From positions 992,001 to 1,056,000 of the forward strand of contig JAEHOE010000024.1 of assembly GCA_016858145.1 (NCBI GenBank): a stretch of 64,000 nucleotides of DNA, written 5' to 3'. The notes under the pieces are model-generated. The model searched no databases. It had not been told where the DNA came from and saw nothing but the letters and a program-made list of their open reading frames with translations. Both the position numbers and the translations under genes were made by a program. Below, piece by piece: positions 1 to 11,417 of the stretch (the stretch's first letter is position 1; every line of letters starts with the position of its first letter). This DNA comes from Edaphochlamys debaryana. Taxonomy: Eukaryota; Chlorophyta; Chlorophyceae; Chlamydomonadales.

Positions 1-1
1 G

Positions 2-769
2 ATCGGCCGGCCGCCTCCGGACTCTGGAGTGACCTCAGACTGCATCACTCGTATCGACGTGTTCTGCGGCAACCGGTCTGGACCCATTCCAGTGCTCAGC
101 CCCTCGCCGCCTCCGCTCATGCTATCGTCGCCGCCACCCCCGCCGCCTCCGCCTCCGCCACCGCCCAGCCCTAGCCCGCCGCTGCCGCCTGCCCCCAGCC
201 CGCCCTCGCCGCCTCCCCCGCCACCGCCGCCACCACCCCCGCCTTCGCCTGACCCGCCGGTCCCGCCGCCCAGCCCACCGCCTCCTAGCCCGCCGAGCCC
301 CCGGCCATCACCGCCGCCTCGGCCGCCGCCGCCGCCCCGCCCGCGGCCTCCGCCGCCGTCTCCCAACCCGCCACCCTACCCCGACTTCCCCCCCTTCTCT
401 CCGGCACCACCGGATGCCCCTCCCTCATCTCCGGCACTCGACTCTCCCCCCAGCCCCTCGCCAGAGCCTTCACCCAGCCCCTCGCCCAAGTCCTCGCCCA
501 GCCCCTCGCCAACGCCCTCACCCAAGCCCTCACCCAGCCCCTCGCCAAAGCCCTCGCCCAGCCCCTCGCCAACGCCCTCACCCAAGCCCTCACCCAGCCC
601 CTCGCCAAAGCCCTCGCCAAAGCCCTCGCCCAGCCCCTCGCCAAAGCCCTCGCCAAAGCCCACCACTCGCTCGCCGCCTCGGATGCGGAAGCCGCCCCCA
701 AAGAGGCCCCGGATCTTCCTGCAGCGGATCCAGAAGATCCCCCGCTCGCCGCCGGCCCGGCGCCCTTAG
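2..769 (+). CDS. hydroxyproline-rich (SP/PPP) cell-wall-type glycoprotein, 3' part only
   Basis: The frame is open from the left edge to a TAG at 767-769, about 255 residues. The first ~30 residues look globular and contain two Cys ([12 protein letters not shown]). A long Pro-rich shaft of PPPP and SPPP runs (about bases 110-400) follows, then an [10 protein letters not shown] array (about 450-665), and last a basic Arg/Lys/Pro tail. Pro/Ser-Pro shafts of this kind are typical of volvocalean extracellular-matrix glycoproteins such as pherophorins and VSP proteins, in which Pro is hydroxylated and glycosylated in the secretory pathway. The start, signal peptide and most of the head domain lie outside the window. 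No pherophorin C-terminal domain follows the shaft, so assignment to that family is unproven. Other frames here give Gly/Glu or Ala/Arg repeats that are only shadows of the Pro codons. Confidence 0.62.
   Translation: MGRPPPDSGVTSDCITRIDVFCGNRSGPIPVLSPSPPPLMLSSPPPPPPPPPPPPSPSPPLPPAPSPPSPPPPPPPPPPPPSPDPPVPPPSPPPPSPPSPRPSPPPRPPPPPRPRPPPPSPNPPPYPDFPPFSPAPPDAPPSSPALDSPPSPSPEPSPSPSPKSSPSPSPTPSPKPSPSPSPKPSPSPSPTPSPKPSPSPSPKPSPKPSPSPSPKPSPKPTTRSPPRMRKPPPKRPRIFLQRIQKIPRSPPARRP
475..662 (+). repeat. 60-bp coding minisatellite (SPSPKP array)
   Basis: Bases 481-540 and 541-600 are the same 60-bp unit with two differences seen. The following 60 bases repeat shorter sub-units of it (ctcgccaaagcc and cccagcccctcg). 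The array encodes alternating SPSP, SPTP and KPSP steps in the glycoprotein shaft, so copy-number change would lengthen or shorten the shaft in frame. Confidence 0.85.
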
Positions 770-3647
770 AAATGTGCACGAGGAAGCCGGCGGCCCGCAG
801 CCTGCAGTCCCCGCCCCGTCCGCTGGTCCATGCATAAGGTGGAGCAACAGCGGCCCTTGGCGTCGGGCGCCAGTCCGTGGATAGGGTTGAGCGACAGCGG
901 CATACGGACTCAATGAAGCGGTCCGCAACCTGAGGCTCGTGCCTTCTCTGGCGGTCCGCGCCCGCCCCGCTGCGCATGGGGGCCTAGCCAGAGGAGCCCG
1001 CAGTCTGGAATCGGACGTGGACATGACGGGGATGCTGGCGGGGCAGTTGCGTATGGTACGGTCGCAGCGACCGTGCGGCAGTTAACGGACCGAAGCTTAC
1101 CAAGGCTTACCAAGGCTGTGGGTACTGGAGCCCAGGCTTTTTCGACTAGGTGGCGACTAGGGTGGCTCGCGGGTCTTTCGGGTACCGGTTCAAGGGTGGT
1201 GACGGCTGAGCACCGCAAGAGGCCAGCTGTCATGGATAGCCGGCGTTCCCGGCGCAGCCCCTGTCATGGGGTTGAGGTCTGATGAGCCTACTGACATGAC
1301 GGATTAATAGAAGCACGGACACGTTTTGTCGACGAGTGCGCGCGGGGCGGGCGTGGGGCGCGGGGCTGTGTCGTACCGTACACACGGCACCGCCGTTGAC
1401 TAGTCACCGCAACATTTGCGTAGCGACCATCGGGACCTCTTACATCACTCTAGAGTAGGACGCGGCAGAGGGTGGTGACCGTGCGCTTGTTAAGCTATTC
1501 TTGGATGCCTTCTTTCGGCCCACGGCGATTAGTGCGCATGGTCCCTGGAACGGTGGGCAGATAACGCAGTCGAGAGGCGTGCTGATACCGGTACCTCGGT
1601 TGCTGGTGTGCGCATTCATTTGACTTTCAAGCGTAGTGGACAGTGCGGATTTTGCTGAAGCTCTGGGCAGCCGCAAGGATAACGAAAGGCCAGGCCCTTG
1701 TAAGGGAGACCTGATAAAGTCATGGCCCCGTCCCGCCGGGTCCTCAGCGTCTGCTCCGCCCGCGCAGGCCCGCGGTCCGGTCGCGGTGCTCCAGTCCCCG
1801 ATGAGGCGGTGCCTCGTGCCGTGTCCGGTCTGCCCGAGCAGGCCCAGCTCGCCCCACCCCTAACCCAAAGTACGCATGGAACCCCGATAGCCAGGAGAGG
1901 CTAACGCAAGAGGCCGCAAGTCGCTACATAGAGGATAAGAGGAACTGGCGTACTGCCCATGCTGGGACCTGGGAGGAACGCCAAGCAGCCTAGGCTCCCG
2001 AGCGGACGGCAGTCACCATGCTTGCGAGGTTGGTAGCTGGTAGGTGCGCTGGCCTGGCCCTGGTGGGCAATGTTTGCGCTGCATGACTGCCTGAATGTCA
2101 AAGGGGCGCTTTGGCTAAAGGCACGCAAGGGTAGCTACGGTCGTAGTCTCCCTGGGACGGGCGGGTGCATGAGGCAGCAGGCCAAGGGGCCAAGAGCGAC
2201 GCTGGGGGCACAGGTGTCGTAGATTTGTCAACGCTCCGCTCTTGTGTCACCCGCATCCGCACCCACCTCATGACAAGTGTCCAGCTGCCCCTGGTGCCGG
2301 AGCGCCCAACTGCCCCACGCCGCTGTGCTTCACCTCAGGACCTACCATCACTCGCCGCACCAACGCACCAACGCACTCACCTGATAAGCACCCTCTACCC
2401 CACCTCCCCTGGGTCTGCTTGGCACATTGGGCATTGATTTCCGGGGGGGCCCGGGGGGTACTGTGGAATGGAGGGGCTCAAAGAAGCCGTAGCTGCGGGT
2501 GGGTCCGGCCGGCTATGTCCAGGCCGAGGCGAGTAGACGCCTGACGAGCGCACCACCTCGTGTAGTGCGGGGTTCCAACGGATTAATGGCCGGGTGCGAG
2601 CCCGCGTGCCGTGGTGCGGGCTGGTGGTGGAGAGGGTTGAGGGCTGCACGGAGCCACACTCGAACATTGGGCCCCCTGGGGGGAACCACGGGGCTCAGCC
2701 CTTTTCCTGCCTTCGGGCAGCCACCCTTGTTCCGGCTCCGGGTTTCGTACCTGCGGTCCCGGCCCTCCCTCTCCCCAGCAACCCTTGCAGCAACCCGGGG
2801 TATTTGCTAGGGAGGGTCCCCCGTTCATAGGCGGCTACGCTTAACAGGCTTTTTGCGTCGGCCAACAATATGCGACGCCACGACTCCGCGGCACTACGCC
2901 CCGTTGTCTAACCCCACCTGCCGCTAGATTGCCACCAGCAGCCCTCATGGCACGCAGCGCGAGTGCGAAGGCAAGGTGCCGGCAAAACGTGCACGGCGGA
3001 TGCTGCGAGTCTTACGGTGCTCGCTGCTTCACACCTGCCTCACATCCGCACGTATAACATGTGCCACGTAAGTCCGCCTGCCACCTGCCACCCTTACTCA
3101 CGCTCCTTCCTGTACATCTTATGCCCTACCCGCGCCCGCCTAACCCTTGCCGCTCTCCCAGCCGCCGGCATATACCGCCGCTAGGCTTGACCTGGAATGC
3201 CCGCCCGCAGAAGCCCAACAACTCAATCAGCTCAAATGACTGCCCTAGACGGCATTCCGTACCTATGGCCTAGCTCCTGGACTCGCCCCCCCACACCGAT
3301 GATGCGCAGTGACAGTTTAATGCGACAAGGCCCCCCAACCCTCTCATCACCCCGCCACCCCAGGCCCCATCGCCGCATCAGACCAGGTCCACGGGGCTGA
3401 CCCATAGCGTACCTGCCTAGGCTCGGCTTCCCTCAACAACTGCAAAACTATAATGCGACAAGCCCCCCGCACCCCCACCCATCATCCTGACTCCCCAGGC
3501 CCCAGCGCCTCCTCTCACATGGTCAACGGGGCTCACATGCCCAGGCCAGAGCTTGTTTCGCTGGCCCTTGACTGGCCTTGTGCTCTTGCGGACTGCCTGC
3601 CCCACCGCGGCAGAAGGCGGACGCTGCCCTGGGCCTTGCGCTAGCGC
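770..3647. other. intergenic, no gene recognised
   Basis: This 2.9 kb stretch holds only short open frames without recognisable domains or plausible exon chains. A TGTAA at 1699-1703 could be a polyadenylation signal for the upstream glycoprotein gene, but it lies 930 nt past the stop, so this is weak. An imperfect duplication at 3318-3541 is listed separately. The last ~110 bases are the 3' flank of the left ankyrin-type gene and resemble the flank of its right copy. Confidence 0.5.
3318..3541. repeat. imperfect ~130-bp-period tandem duplication
   Basis: Bases 3318-3405 and 3451-3541 share the same order of blocks: aatgcgacaag, a C-rich run, ccccaggcccc, and a catggtcaacggggct-like segment. 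They differ by substitutions and small indels. No coding content was seen. Confidence 0.55.
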
Positions 3648-5622
3648 CTAATTGCCCAGCCGCGGCCGGAGACCCGCCCGCCGCGGCGGCGGCGGGGCCT
3701 GCTGCTCCGCCATCCACACCAGCACTGCCTCCCGGTGCGCCGACTGGGGCCTCTTGCCGACCTCCCTCTCCGCAGCGCCCCAGTCCACGCCACACCCGTG
3801 GTCGCGGAGCCAGGTCAGGGCGGACAGGGCGGCCGTGCGGTCCCAGACCTCACGAATGACCTCCACGAACAGCTCCTGCCCGCCCTTGCGGTCGAAGGGC
3901 ACGCCCAGGCGCCGCAGCACCGCCATCGTCCGCACATCGGCGGTGTATGCCGCCGCGAGGTAGGGCTCGCCATCGATCTGTCCAATGGGCAGCAGGGCAA
4001 CCAAGCGTCAGGCTTGTGGAAGCGCATCCCCATAGCAAGGCCAGGTGAGGCACGTTGGGTAGGGGATCCCTGGTGTCTTGTCTAGTACCTGTATGGCAGA
4101 GCGCTTCATTCCGGTCAGACATGTGGCCAGGCTAGGGAATTGGGCAGGGTAACGCAGTTGCATGTTGTATGTCGCTACATTGCCGTGGCGTATCGGCATC
4201 CGCGCTTCCTCACCGGCTTGGGGCAGCCCCGCTCGGACAGAAGCTCCAGGGCCGCCTCGCAGCCCGACTTCGCGGCCGCCTCCCACGCCTCCCGGTTCCA
4301 ACCGCAGCCGTGCGCCAGCAGCCAGGCCATAAGCTCAACGTTGCCCGAGGCGGAGGCGCTGCGGAAGAGCTCCGAGGTGAGGCCGCCGACGGTTTCCGGC
4401 CCATACGTCTCCACCAGCCACGCGACCACAGAAAGGTGTCCGGACTGGAACGCCACCTCGGCGCAGTTGACGCAGTTTGGGGCGCCGCCTCCTCCGGCCG
4501 CGACCACCGCTTGCAGAGCCTCCAGGCAGCCCCCCTCGCACGCCTCCTCCACGTCCTCTTGCGTGGGCCGCAGGCCCTGGGCCAAGAGATAGGCCACGAG
4601 CACTCCGTCGCCGTTCCCCGCCGCGAATGCGAGGGCGCTCGGCTCTAGCGCCAAGCCCCGCCCCTGCAGCCACGTCAGCCGCTCGACCGCCCCGCCGCCA
4701 ATGACGCACGAGGACTCGAGGACACGGAGGCATGCATCGCTGGGCAGCCCGCAGCCCTTCTCCAGCAGGCACTCGCACTTCTCCTTCCAGTCGGCGGTGG
4801 GGCTGCAGATGGATTCAACGACGGCGCGTTCGTCCTCGCCGGCGCTCCGCTCAGGGTCGAAGCGCTCCCAGACCCGCTGCAGGCCGGCCAGGCTGCAGCC
4901 CTCGGCTGCATAGAAAACGCTGCGCTGCCAAGAGTACTGGTACCACATCGTTTTGTTGCCGCCGGCGTGTTCCCACTCGTCCAGCAGCCTCCACGCCAGC
5001 CCCTCATGCCCCTTGCGCAGAGCCTGTTGCATGAGCCCGCTGAGGCCGTCCTCCCTTCGGTGGGGCACACCAGCTCGGGGCCCCAGGCACCAATCCACCA
5101 CGTCTCCGTGACCTCCGCCTGTGGCCGCAGTGGCAGTTCTGCATTGAATGTGCGGCTCCCAGGCAATGCGCCCGGGCCCCACCAGCCACTGGCACATGGC
5201 CAGCCGGCCAGCCCCGGCTGCGGCGTCAAGGGCCTCGGGGGTGAGAGGGCAGCCCGTCTCCGCCACCGCAGTCGCCAGGTTCGCCACGTCCCCGCTGGCG
5301 GCAGTCAGGCATACCAGCTGTCTCCGCTTCTCCAGCGTCAGGCCCCGGCACACGCGGCGGCATTCGGAGGCGAAGCACCAGCGCGGCACGGGCTGGGCGG
5401 GCCGCACGGTGGTCCGGTCCGCGAACCTCTGCGCCGTGGCCCGGCACACAGCCGCAGCGTGCAGGCCACCACGTTGTTGGGGAGGAAGCCAGCAATGCGC
5501 TCGACGATCTCGGGCAGCCAGACGCGCGAGTCGTCGGCATCGTCCGAGGCTTCCTCGCAGGCATCCCGGTTGCTGGGGCTGTCCACTCCGCTGGAGTGTC
5601 GAGGCTGCTTGGCTTCTCTCAT
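3648..5622 (-). pseudogene. F-box-like/ankyrin-type repeat protein, frameshifted left copy
   Basis: The start is ATG at 5622 (MREAKQPRHSS). Exon 1 runs 5622-4214 and exon 2 runs 3977-3648. The intron 3978-4213 has donor GTGAGG and acceptor ACAG; its phase-0 join gives CPKP then IDGEPY. The product would match the right copy throughout: an F-box-like start (LPEIVERIAGFL) followed by degenerate ankyrin-type helix pairs (for example ASGNVELMAWLLAHGCGWN). At about 5442-5450 one base is missing: CTG-TGTGC-CGG here against CTG-GTGTCT-CGG in the right copy. The frame therefore shifts after TLRL. Exon 1 is 1,409 nt here and 1,410 nt in the intact copy. Either this copy is a pseudogene or the assembly has a one-base error. 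The intron is well conserved between copies, which suggests a recent duplication. Confidence 0.75.
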
Positions 5623-7108
5623 ACGTTCTAGTTTGTTCCACTCCGACTGGTGGCCTCGCTCGTTGAACGAGTGCTTGCAGTTCGGTGTCTCGGCTGGCAG
5701 CTGGAGACACTTGCAAATTCCGGGTTGCTCTGCATGTATGCTTAATATGTTCATAAGGTCTCCTGATTCCCGGCGGGGCATTCGAGTTCCTGGATCCAGC
5801 CTTTTCAAACGCCTCACGCCAGCGTTGACGAGGTGGAGGGCAGGGCCTTGGGGGACCATGGCGATGGCAAGCAGGACGGGGAAGCAAGACGGGCCTTGGG
5901 GGCAGGGGGGCAGGCCTGCTTGCTGGGCTTCGACCAGAAGTCTACTCCGCTCACGACCAGGTGACCCTGCTCACGACTGCACACGCGTGTGTGCTCTGCC
6001 CTCATCCGCCTCATCGCGGCCTGAGGCCACACACAGCGCTAGCGTCCTAGCGATACTAGTGCTGCCCTCGAGTGGGCTGCTGATGGTCCAAAGGGGCCTC
6101 CTGCGCTGGCACCACCGCCGGCACCCCTCGCTCCCCAGACGTGAGGGAAGGCGCATTGCGTTGAACATCCGATCTTGCTCCCTGCTACCGGCAGCAGGGT
6201 GTCACCCCTGACCGGCAGCAGCAACATTAGTGTGCAGGGGCCTGACCTGGACCCGAAGCCTTCTAGCCTACGGTCTGCCTACGGTATTGGCTCTTCGCAA
6301 CAGGTCGCAATTGCGAAGCAAAGGATAAGATGCTGACCATGGGGGCCCGCTAGCCTTGACATTGCTTGACGTTTCACGAACCAGAGCGAGTCACCAGCCG
6401 GTAACCAACTGCTGTGCACGTATCTGAGCCCCCTGGCCCCCGTCGCCACGAGCTTGGCACGTAACGTGTCAAGCGTACTCAAGGACGCACCGCACACCTC
6501 AGTCCCAACTAGCAACCCCAGCCTCCCCTGCCCTGCCCCTGGCGCATGCCCTGCCCCTGGCCAGGCAGAGCCAACCGTGATACAACCGTAACAATCTGGG
6601 AGGTCGGTTGCAAGAAGGCCCCGGAGCACCAAGAGCGAAAGGTGGCGAGTGGCACACCCTGGCCCAGTAGCAGTAGCGAACCATGGTACCATTTCCTACC
6701 AGGCTGCTTGGCCTGCTACTCGGCCACCGGTATGCCCGCCTGCCGAAGCCCACGAGCTGCCATTTGCAAACGTGGGTCATGTCTCCCTATCTGTCAACGG
6801 ACTGCGCTAGACCGCATGTGTTGCCCACAGCTGACTGGCGCCGAGCTCCCCAACAACATCGGCCCGCAGCAGAAGTGCCAATGCTACATGCCCCCGCAAC
6901 CTCCCCCACTGATGCCAACGGACATGGCCCCGAGGCCCCAGGCCGACATCAGCCCGACACCCCAGACCCCCGCGCCTCAGCAGTCACGGCACAGCATGCC
7001 GGCAGGAGGCCTTGCCCGCCTGCAGCGATGTCGTACTTGCCCAGGCCAGGACTGGTCTCTCCAGCCCGCGGCCCCAGGCAGACGTTGCCCTGGGCCTTGC
7101 GCCATCCC
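5623..7108. other. spacer between the two ankyrin-type genes
   Basis: The upper part (about 7033-7108) is the 3' flank of the right copy and resembles 3538-3647. The lower part is the 5' flank of the left copy. I see no further gene. A 12-bp palindrome (tcgcaattgcga, about 6306) is present without other context. Confidence 0.5.
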
Positions 7109-9097
7109 CTACTTGCCCCGCCGCGGCCGGAGGCCCGCCCGCCGCGGCGGTGGCGGAGCCTGCTGCTCCGCCATCCAAGCCAGCACCGCATCCCGGTGCG
7201 CCGACTGGGGCCTCTTGCCGACCTCCCTCTCCACAGCGCCCCAGTCCACGCCGCACCCGTGGTCGCGAAGCCAGGTCAGGACGGACATGGCGGCCGTGTG
7301 GTAGTAAAGCACACTGGTTACCTCCGCGAAGAGTTCCTCTCCGCCCCTGCGGTCAAAGGGCACGCCGAAGCGCCGCAGCACCGCCATCGTCCGCACGTCG
7401 CCGGCGCGTGCCGCCACGACGTAAGGCTCGCCGTCGATCTGTAGGATGGGCCGGGCAGCAAAGCGTCAGGCGCAGCCGCAGTAAGGCAGTAATAGCAAGC
7501 AAGCCGCGTGGGGAACGTGCTCGCTGCAAGCAGCCGCCAGACCAGATAGACACGTGGGGAGAGTGCTCTATGAGACGCCAGGTCAGAGCCAGACATGTGG
7601 CCAGGCTAGGGGATTGGGCAGGGTAACGCAGTTGCATGTTGCATGTCGCTATATTGCCGTGGCGTACCGGCATCCGCGCTTCCTCACCGGCTTGGGGCAG
7701 CGCCGCTTGGACAGGAGCTCCAGGGCCGCCTCGCAGCCCGACTCGGCCGCCGCCTTCCACGCTTCTCGGTTCCAGCCGCAGCCGCGCGCCAGCAGCCAGG
7801 CCATGAGCTCGACGTTGCCCGAGGCGGCGGCGCAGCGGAAGAGCTCCGAGGTGAGGCCACCGGTTACGGCCCCGGACGTCTCCACCAGCCAGGAAAGGAT
7901 GGGTAGATCGCCGGACCGCGCTGCGACCTTAACGGCATCGATGGATGTGTGGAGGCCCACTGTCGCGAGCATCGCTTGCAGGGCCTCCAGGCAGCCCCCC
8001 CGGCACGCCTCGAGCAGGTCATCATTGTGCGTGGGCCTCAGGCCCTGGGCCAAGAGATAGGCCACGAGCGCTCCGTCGCCCTTTCCGGCCGCGGTCTTGA
8101 GGGTTTCATGCTCTAGTGCTAAGCCCCTCGCCCGAAGCCACGTCAGCCGCTCGACCGCGCCGCCGCCAGTGACGGACTTGGAGCACACGATGCTGCAGCA
8201 CGCATCGGCGCGCAGCCTGCAACCCTTCTCCAGCAGAAACTCGCACTTCTCCTTCCAGTCGGTGGTGGGGCTGTAGAGGGATGCGATGACGGCCTGCTCG
8301 TCCGTCCAGACACTGCGTGGAACGCCGCTGCCGTTGAAGCGCTCCCAGGCCCGCTGCAGGCCGGCCAGGCTGCAGCCCGCTGCGGCCTCACGCAGAGCAG
8401 GCTGCCACCCGTAAGACGCCCTTTGGAGACTATCGGGTGGTAGCCACTCGTCCAGCATCCTCCACGCCAGACCCTCATGCCCTTTGCGCAAGGCCATCTG
8501 GACGAGTCGGCTGAGGCAGTCCTCCCTCCGGAGGGCCGCGCCGCTCCGGGGCTCCAGGCACCAATCCACCACGTCTCCGTGGCCGCTGCCTGCAGCGGCC
8601 ATAGCCGACATGATAGCGACGTGCGCCTCCCACATAATGCGCCCGGGCCCCACCAGCCACTGGCACAGGGCCAGCCGGCCAGTCCCGGCTGCGGCTTCTA
8701 GGGCCGCATGGGTGAGAGGGCAGCCCGTCTCCGCCACCGCCGTCTTAAGGTTCGCCACGTCCCCGCTGGCGGCCGTCAGGCACAGCAGCTGCTGCCGCTT
8801 CTCCAGCGTCAGGCCCCGGCACACGCGGCGGCACTCGGCGGGGAAGCACCAGAGCGGCACAGGCTGGGCTGGGCGCACAGTGGTCCGTTCAGCGAGCTGC
8901 TGCGCCGTTGCCCGAGACACCAGGCGCAGTGTGCAGGCCACCTCGTTCGCTGATAAGCTGGAAGCAATGCGCTCGACGATCTCGGGCAGCCAGGCGCGGG
9001 AGGCGTCGCCATCGTCCGAGGCATCCTCGCAAGCAGGCTGGTTGCTGGGGACGTTTGCGACCCCGCTAGAGTACCTAGGCTGCTTGGACTTCCTCAT
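7109..9097 (-). CDS. F-box-like/ankyrin-type repeat protein (intact right copy)
   Basis: Two exons, 9097-7688 (470 codons) and 7438-7109 (109 residues plus stop), encode about 579 residues. The intron 7439-7687 has donor GTGAGG and acceptor CTACAG, phase 0. ATG 9097 (MRKSKQPRYSS) is preferred over the in-frame GTG further upstream because it aligns with the ATG of the left copy. Near residue 40 is an F-box-like segment (WLPEIVERIASSLSANE). The rest is an array of ~33-residue helical units such as AAGTGRLALCQWLV, AAGKGDGALVAYLLAQGL and AAASGNVELMAWLLARGCGW, which read as diverged ankyrin repeats. If the F-box is real, the protein could be an SCF ubiquitin-ligase substrate adaptor with the repeats binding the target; that is inference. 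No signal peptide or membrane segment is apparent. Confidence 0.8.
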
Positions 9098-9764
9098 AAT
9101 TGCGCACGCTGTTGCTGCAAGCGCTGACTGGAGCTGAGCGGGCGACACAGTTTCGCACTATTGTGCCTCGCTCTTCGGACTTGCGATGCGATGCATTGTG
9201 GGGCTTTTACTGTGCGCTTAGAGTTTGCGGGGCGGGTCTGCGCTGCCTCCCGCCCTTTTCCCGCCTTCCGCATGTGCCCCGCCGGTGTTCCCCCGTCGCC
9301 CCCTCTAGGAGCGTATGCATACTGTTTAAGAGGGGACGCATCCCGGATTCCCAATCAACCTGGGGACAGGTCATAGTCAGGATCAGTATCCAGTATCCAC
9401 GTCTCCCACCATGGACTGCCCAAGGTCTGAGGCGGCCCCCCAAGCGTCAACCCTGGGACAGCAGAGTCGTGAACCACGCCCCCCAGAACGCACAAGGCAG
9501 CGAGAGCAGCTCCTGCCCTGGCAGCTCGCGTATGCTCTGCGAGCACGTCAGGGCTCAGGAGGAGGAGCGTGTTGGGCCAGGGTCACCCGGGCGACGGGGC
9601 CCCGGCCTGAATGCTCACACGAAGCAGGGAGCTAGACCGAGAGCGGCCGTTCGGTGTGGGCAAGAAGAGGGCATCAGCCGTGAACTCCCATACGTGCCGT
9701 GGGCCAAAGGGCTGGCAGGGGGCCCGGGGGTGACGGGGTGACGAGGAGGGGGGGAGGGCTCAGG

Positions 9765-10075
9765 GTCCAGCGGCAACGCCCGGCGGCAGCGCCCAGCGGC
9801 AGCGCCCAGCAGCAGCGCCCAGCAGCAGCGCCCGGCGGCAACGCCCAGCGCCCAGCAACGGCGCCCAGCGGCAGCTCCGAGCTGCGGCGCTCACGCAGGG
9901 CCTAGCGCCCAGCGGCCAGCGCCGGCACCTAGCGCTCAGGTGGCGCCCAGGCTCAGGGTCCAGCGGCCGCGCCCGGTGGCATCGCCCACCGCCCCGACCC
10001 TGCGCCCAGCTCCCAGCGCCCAGCGGCGGCGTCCCTCGGCAGCGCCCAGTGCTCAGCAGCCAGCAGCAGTGCGGT
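9765..10075. repeat. degenerate cagcggcagcgccc tandem array
   Basis: Variants of gcccagcggcagc and gcccagcagcagc recur head to tail at 9765-9895, then again at about 9905-10075 with interruptions. No start, stop or splice context supports translation. Confidence 0.7.
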
Positions 10076-11318
10076 GGGGTCCCGCCCGCCGCAAACCCAG
10101 AAACCCATGCATCCTCGCCATGGCCGCGCCCATGCCTCGCACTGCGAACAGCGGGAGTCGAGGCAAGCGCCGCTGTGGCCCATCCGCACAATGCGGCTAC
10201 TGCTGCAGTGCGATGCAGCGCTCCCGGCCGCAGGCCGCCCATCCACCCTACCCATTAACGCCGCCACCCGGAGCCAGAGGGTTTCAGAGCAGGCAGGCAG
10301 CGCCGAGGACACCAGAGCACCTCCGCCTGCGAGCCGGCGCGGCTGGTGACGCATGCGCCGGGGATGGCTGGGGAAGGGAGTCTGTCACGTGGGCCGCGGT
10401 TTTCGGGATTGGGGGTAGGGGGCGGGTCGGCGTTGTGACGTCTCCGACCGCTGCGGGCCCTCATCGTGCACGCAAGGGAACACCGCTCAGTCCACACCAC
10501 CACAGCACTCCACAGGTTCGCCGGCACGCCCCGCAAGTCCTCCTCTTTACTGTTTGGAGCACGCCACCGCCACAAGTGTACGGGTTCGACTCCAGTTCAG
10601 CGCCGTGCACACCGCATACAGCCACAGATCATTTGCAGGACGGAGCTACGGTCCTCACTGAGCCAAAGCCCATGTGACGAGGACGGGGGGAGGAGGCTCT
10701 GTTCGGCGAGAACCTTGCACCCTCTTGCACCCTCTGGGTCTCCTCCTCTTTCGGTGTCGTGCGCTGTTCCTGTGTCGCGCGTTGGGTCGTTGGTGCTCGT
10801 GAGCGGTGTTGCGGTTTCGGGTCGGGTGTTGGTGCTGTTTGGGTGCTTTGTGGTCCCCCTCCGGCTGTGGGGCGTGACCACCGGAGATGTAAGGCCCATG
10901 GACGCCTGATCTCGTCCCCGGTGCGATCCCGTGGAGCCGAGTGCCCACTGCGGACGGTGGGGAGCCACGCATGGCCCGCCTCCGCACCTGCGCCGCGCAC
11001 ACGCACGCCCGCACCCCAGCCCCCCTTCTCCCTCGTACGCTGCATCGCACGCCCCTCCGCCCCGCCGGGCTCGGGGTTCCGGGTGCCGGCTGTGTCGCTT
11101 GCGGGGCCCCGCCGTCGGGGGCGTGTCACTCCCGTACTGCCTGCCCGCCCGGGTGCCCTTGAGCCCTGCAGGTTGCCTGCCTCCTTCTTCCGCCATCGCC
11201 CGAGTTCCTAGGCTCTCCTGCAGTCGAGACCTGCTCTGCTCGCTCGCCGCTCGCCCGCATGGTCGCGTACTGACGCTCTTCTCCTCCTCTTCTCGGACAA
11301 CGCCTTCCCTACCCCCAG

Positions 11319-11417
11319 GTTCGGTTCCGTGGGGCGTGGGGGACCATAGGACGCCGCGGGCACTAGCTACGCCAACTCGGGCGATGGCGGACCCCTACTT
11401 CCGGCGCTCCGCACCAG
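11319..11417 (+). other. exon-like segment with three stacked donor sites
   Basis: A pyrimidine-rich acceptor (cttccctacccccag) ends at 11318. An ATG at 11384 opens MADPYFRRSAP, and three consensus-like donors follow: AG|GTAAGC at 11418, AG|GTAAGC at 11428 and CG|GTAAGT at 11439. This could be an upstream or alternative first exon of the gene at 12003, or an exon of a separate transcript. I found no compelling acceptor to join it to. Confidence 0.3.

Larger units (their letters stand above)
3538..9097 (-). repeat. segmental tandem duplication, two ~2.1 kb units
   Basis: Unit 1 (about 3538-5622) and unit 2 (about 7033-9097) match over the 3' flank, exon 2, intron and exon 1. Intron sequence is shared too: both contain gggcagggtaacgcagttgc just inside the donor side. 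The block between units (5623-7032) does not show the same similarity. Head-to-tail local duplication explains the arrangement. Confidence 0.85.

Noticed and set aside
376..666. Gly/Glu-rich repeat protein on the - strand
   Set aside because: It is the exact antisense of the SPSPKP array; all frames of this repeat are open, and only the + frame gives a known protein style.
4967..6211. 414-codon + strand frame over the left ankyrin-type gene
   Set aside because: It is antisense to an established exon and has no recognisable domain.
9100..9741. 213-codon + frame upstream of the right ankyrin-type gene
   Set aside because: It is low-complexity, has no domain or splice support, and runs through the 5' flank of the - strand gene.
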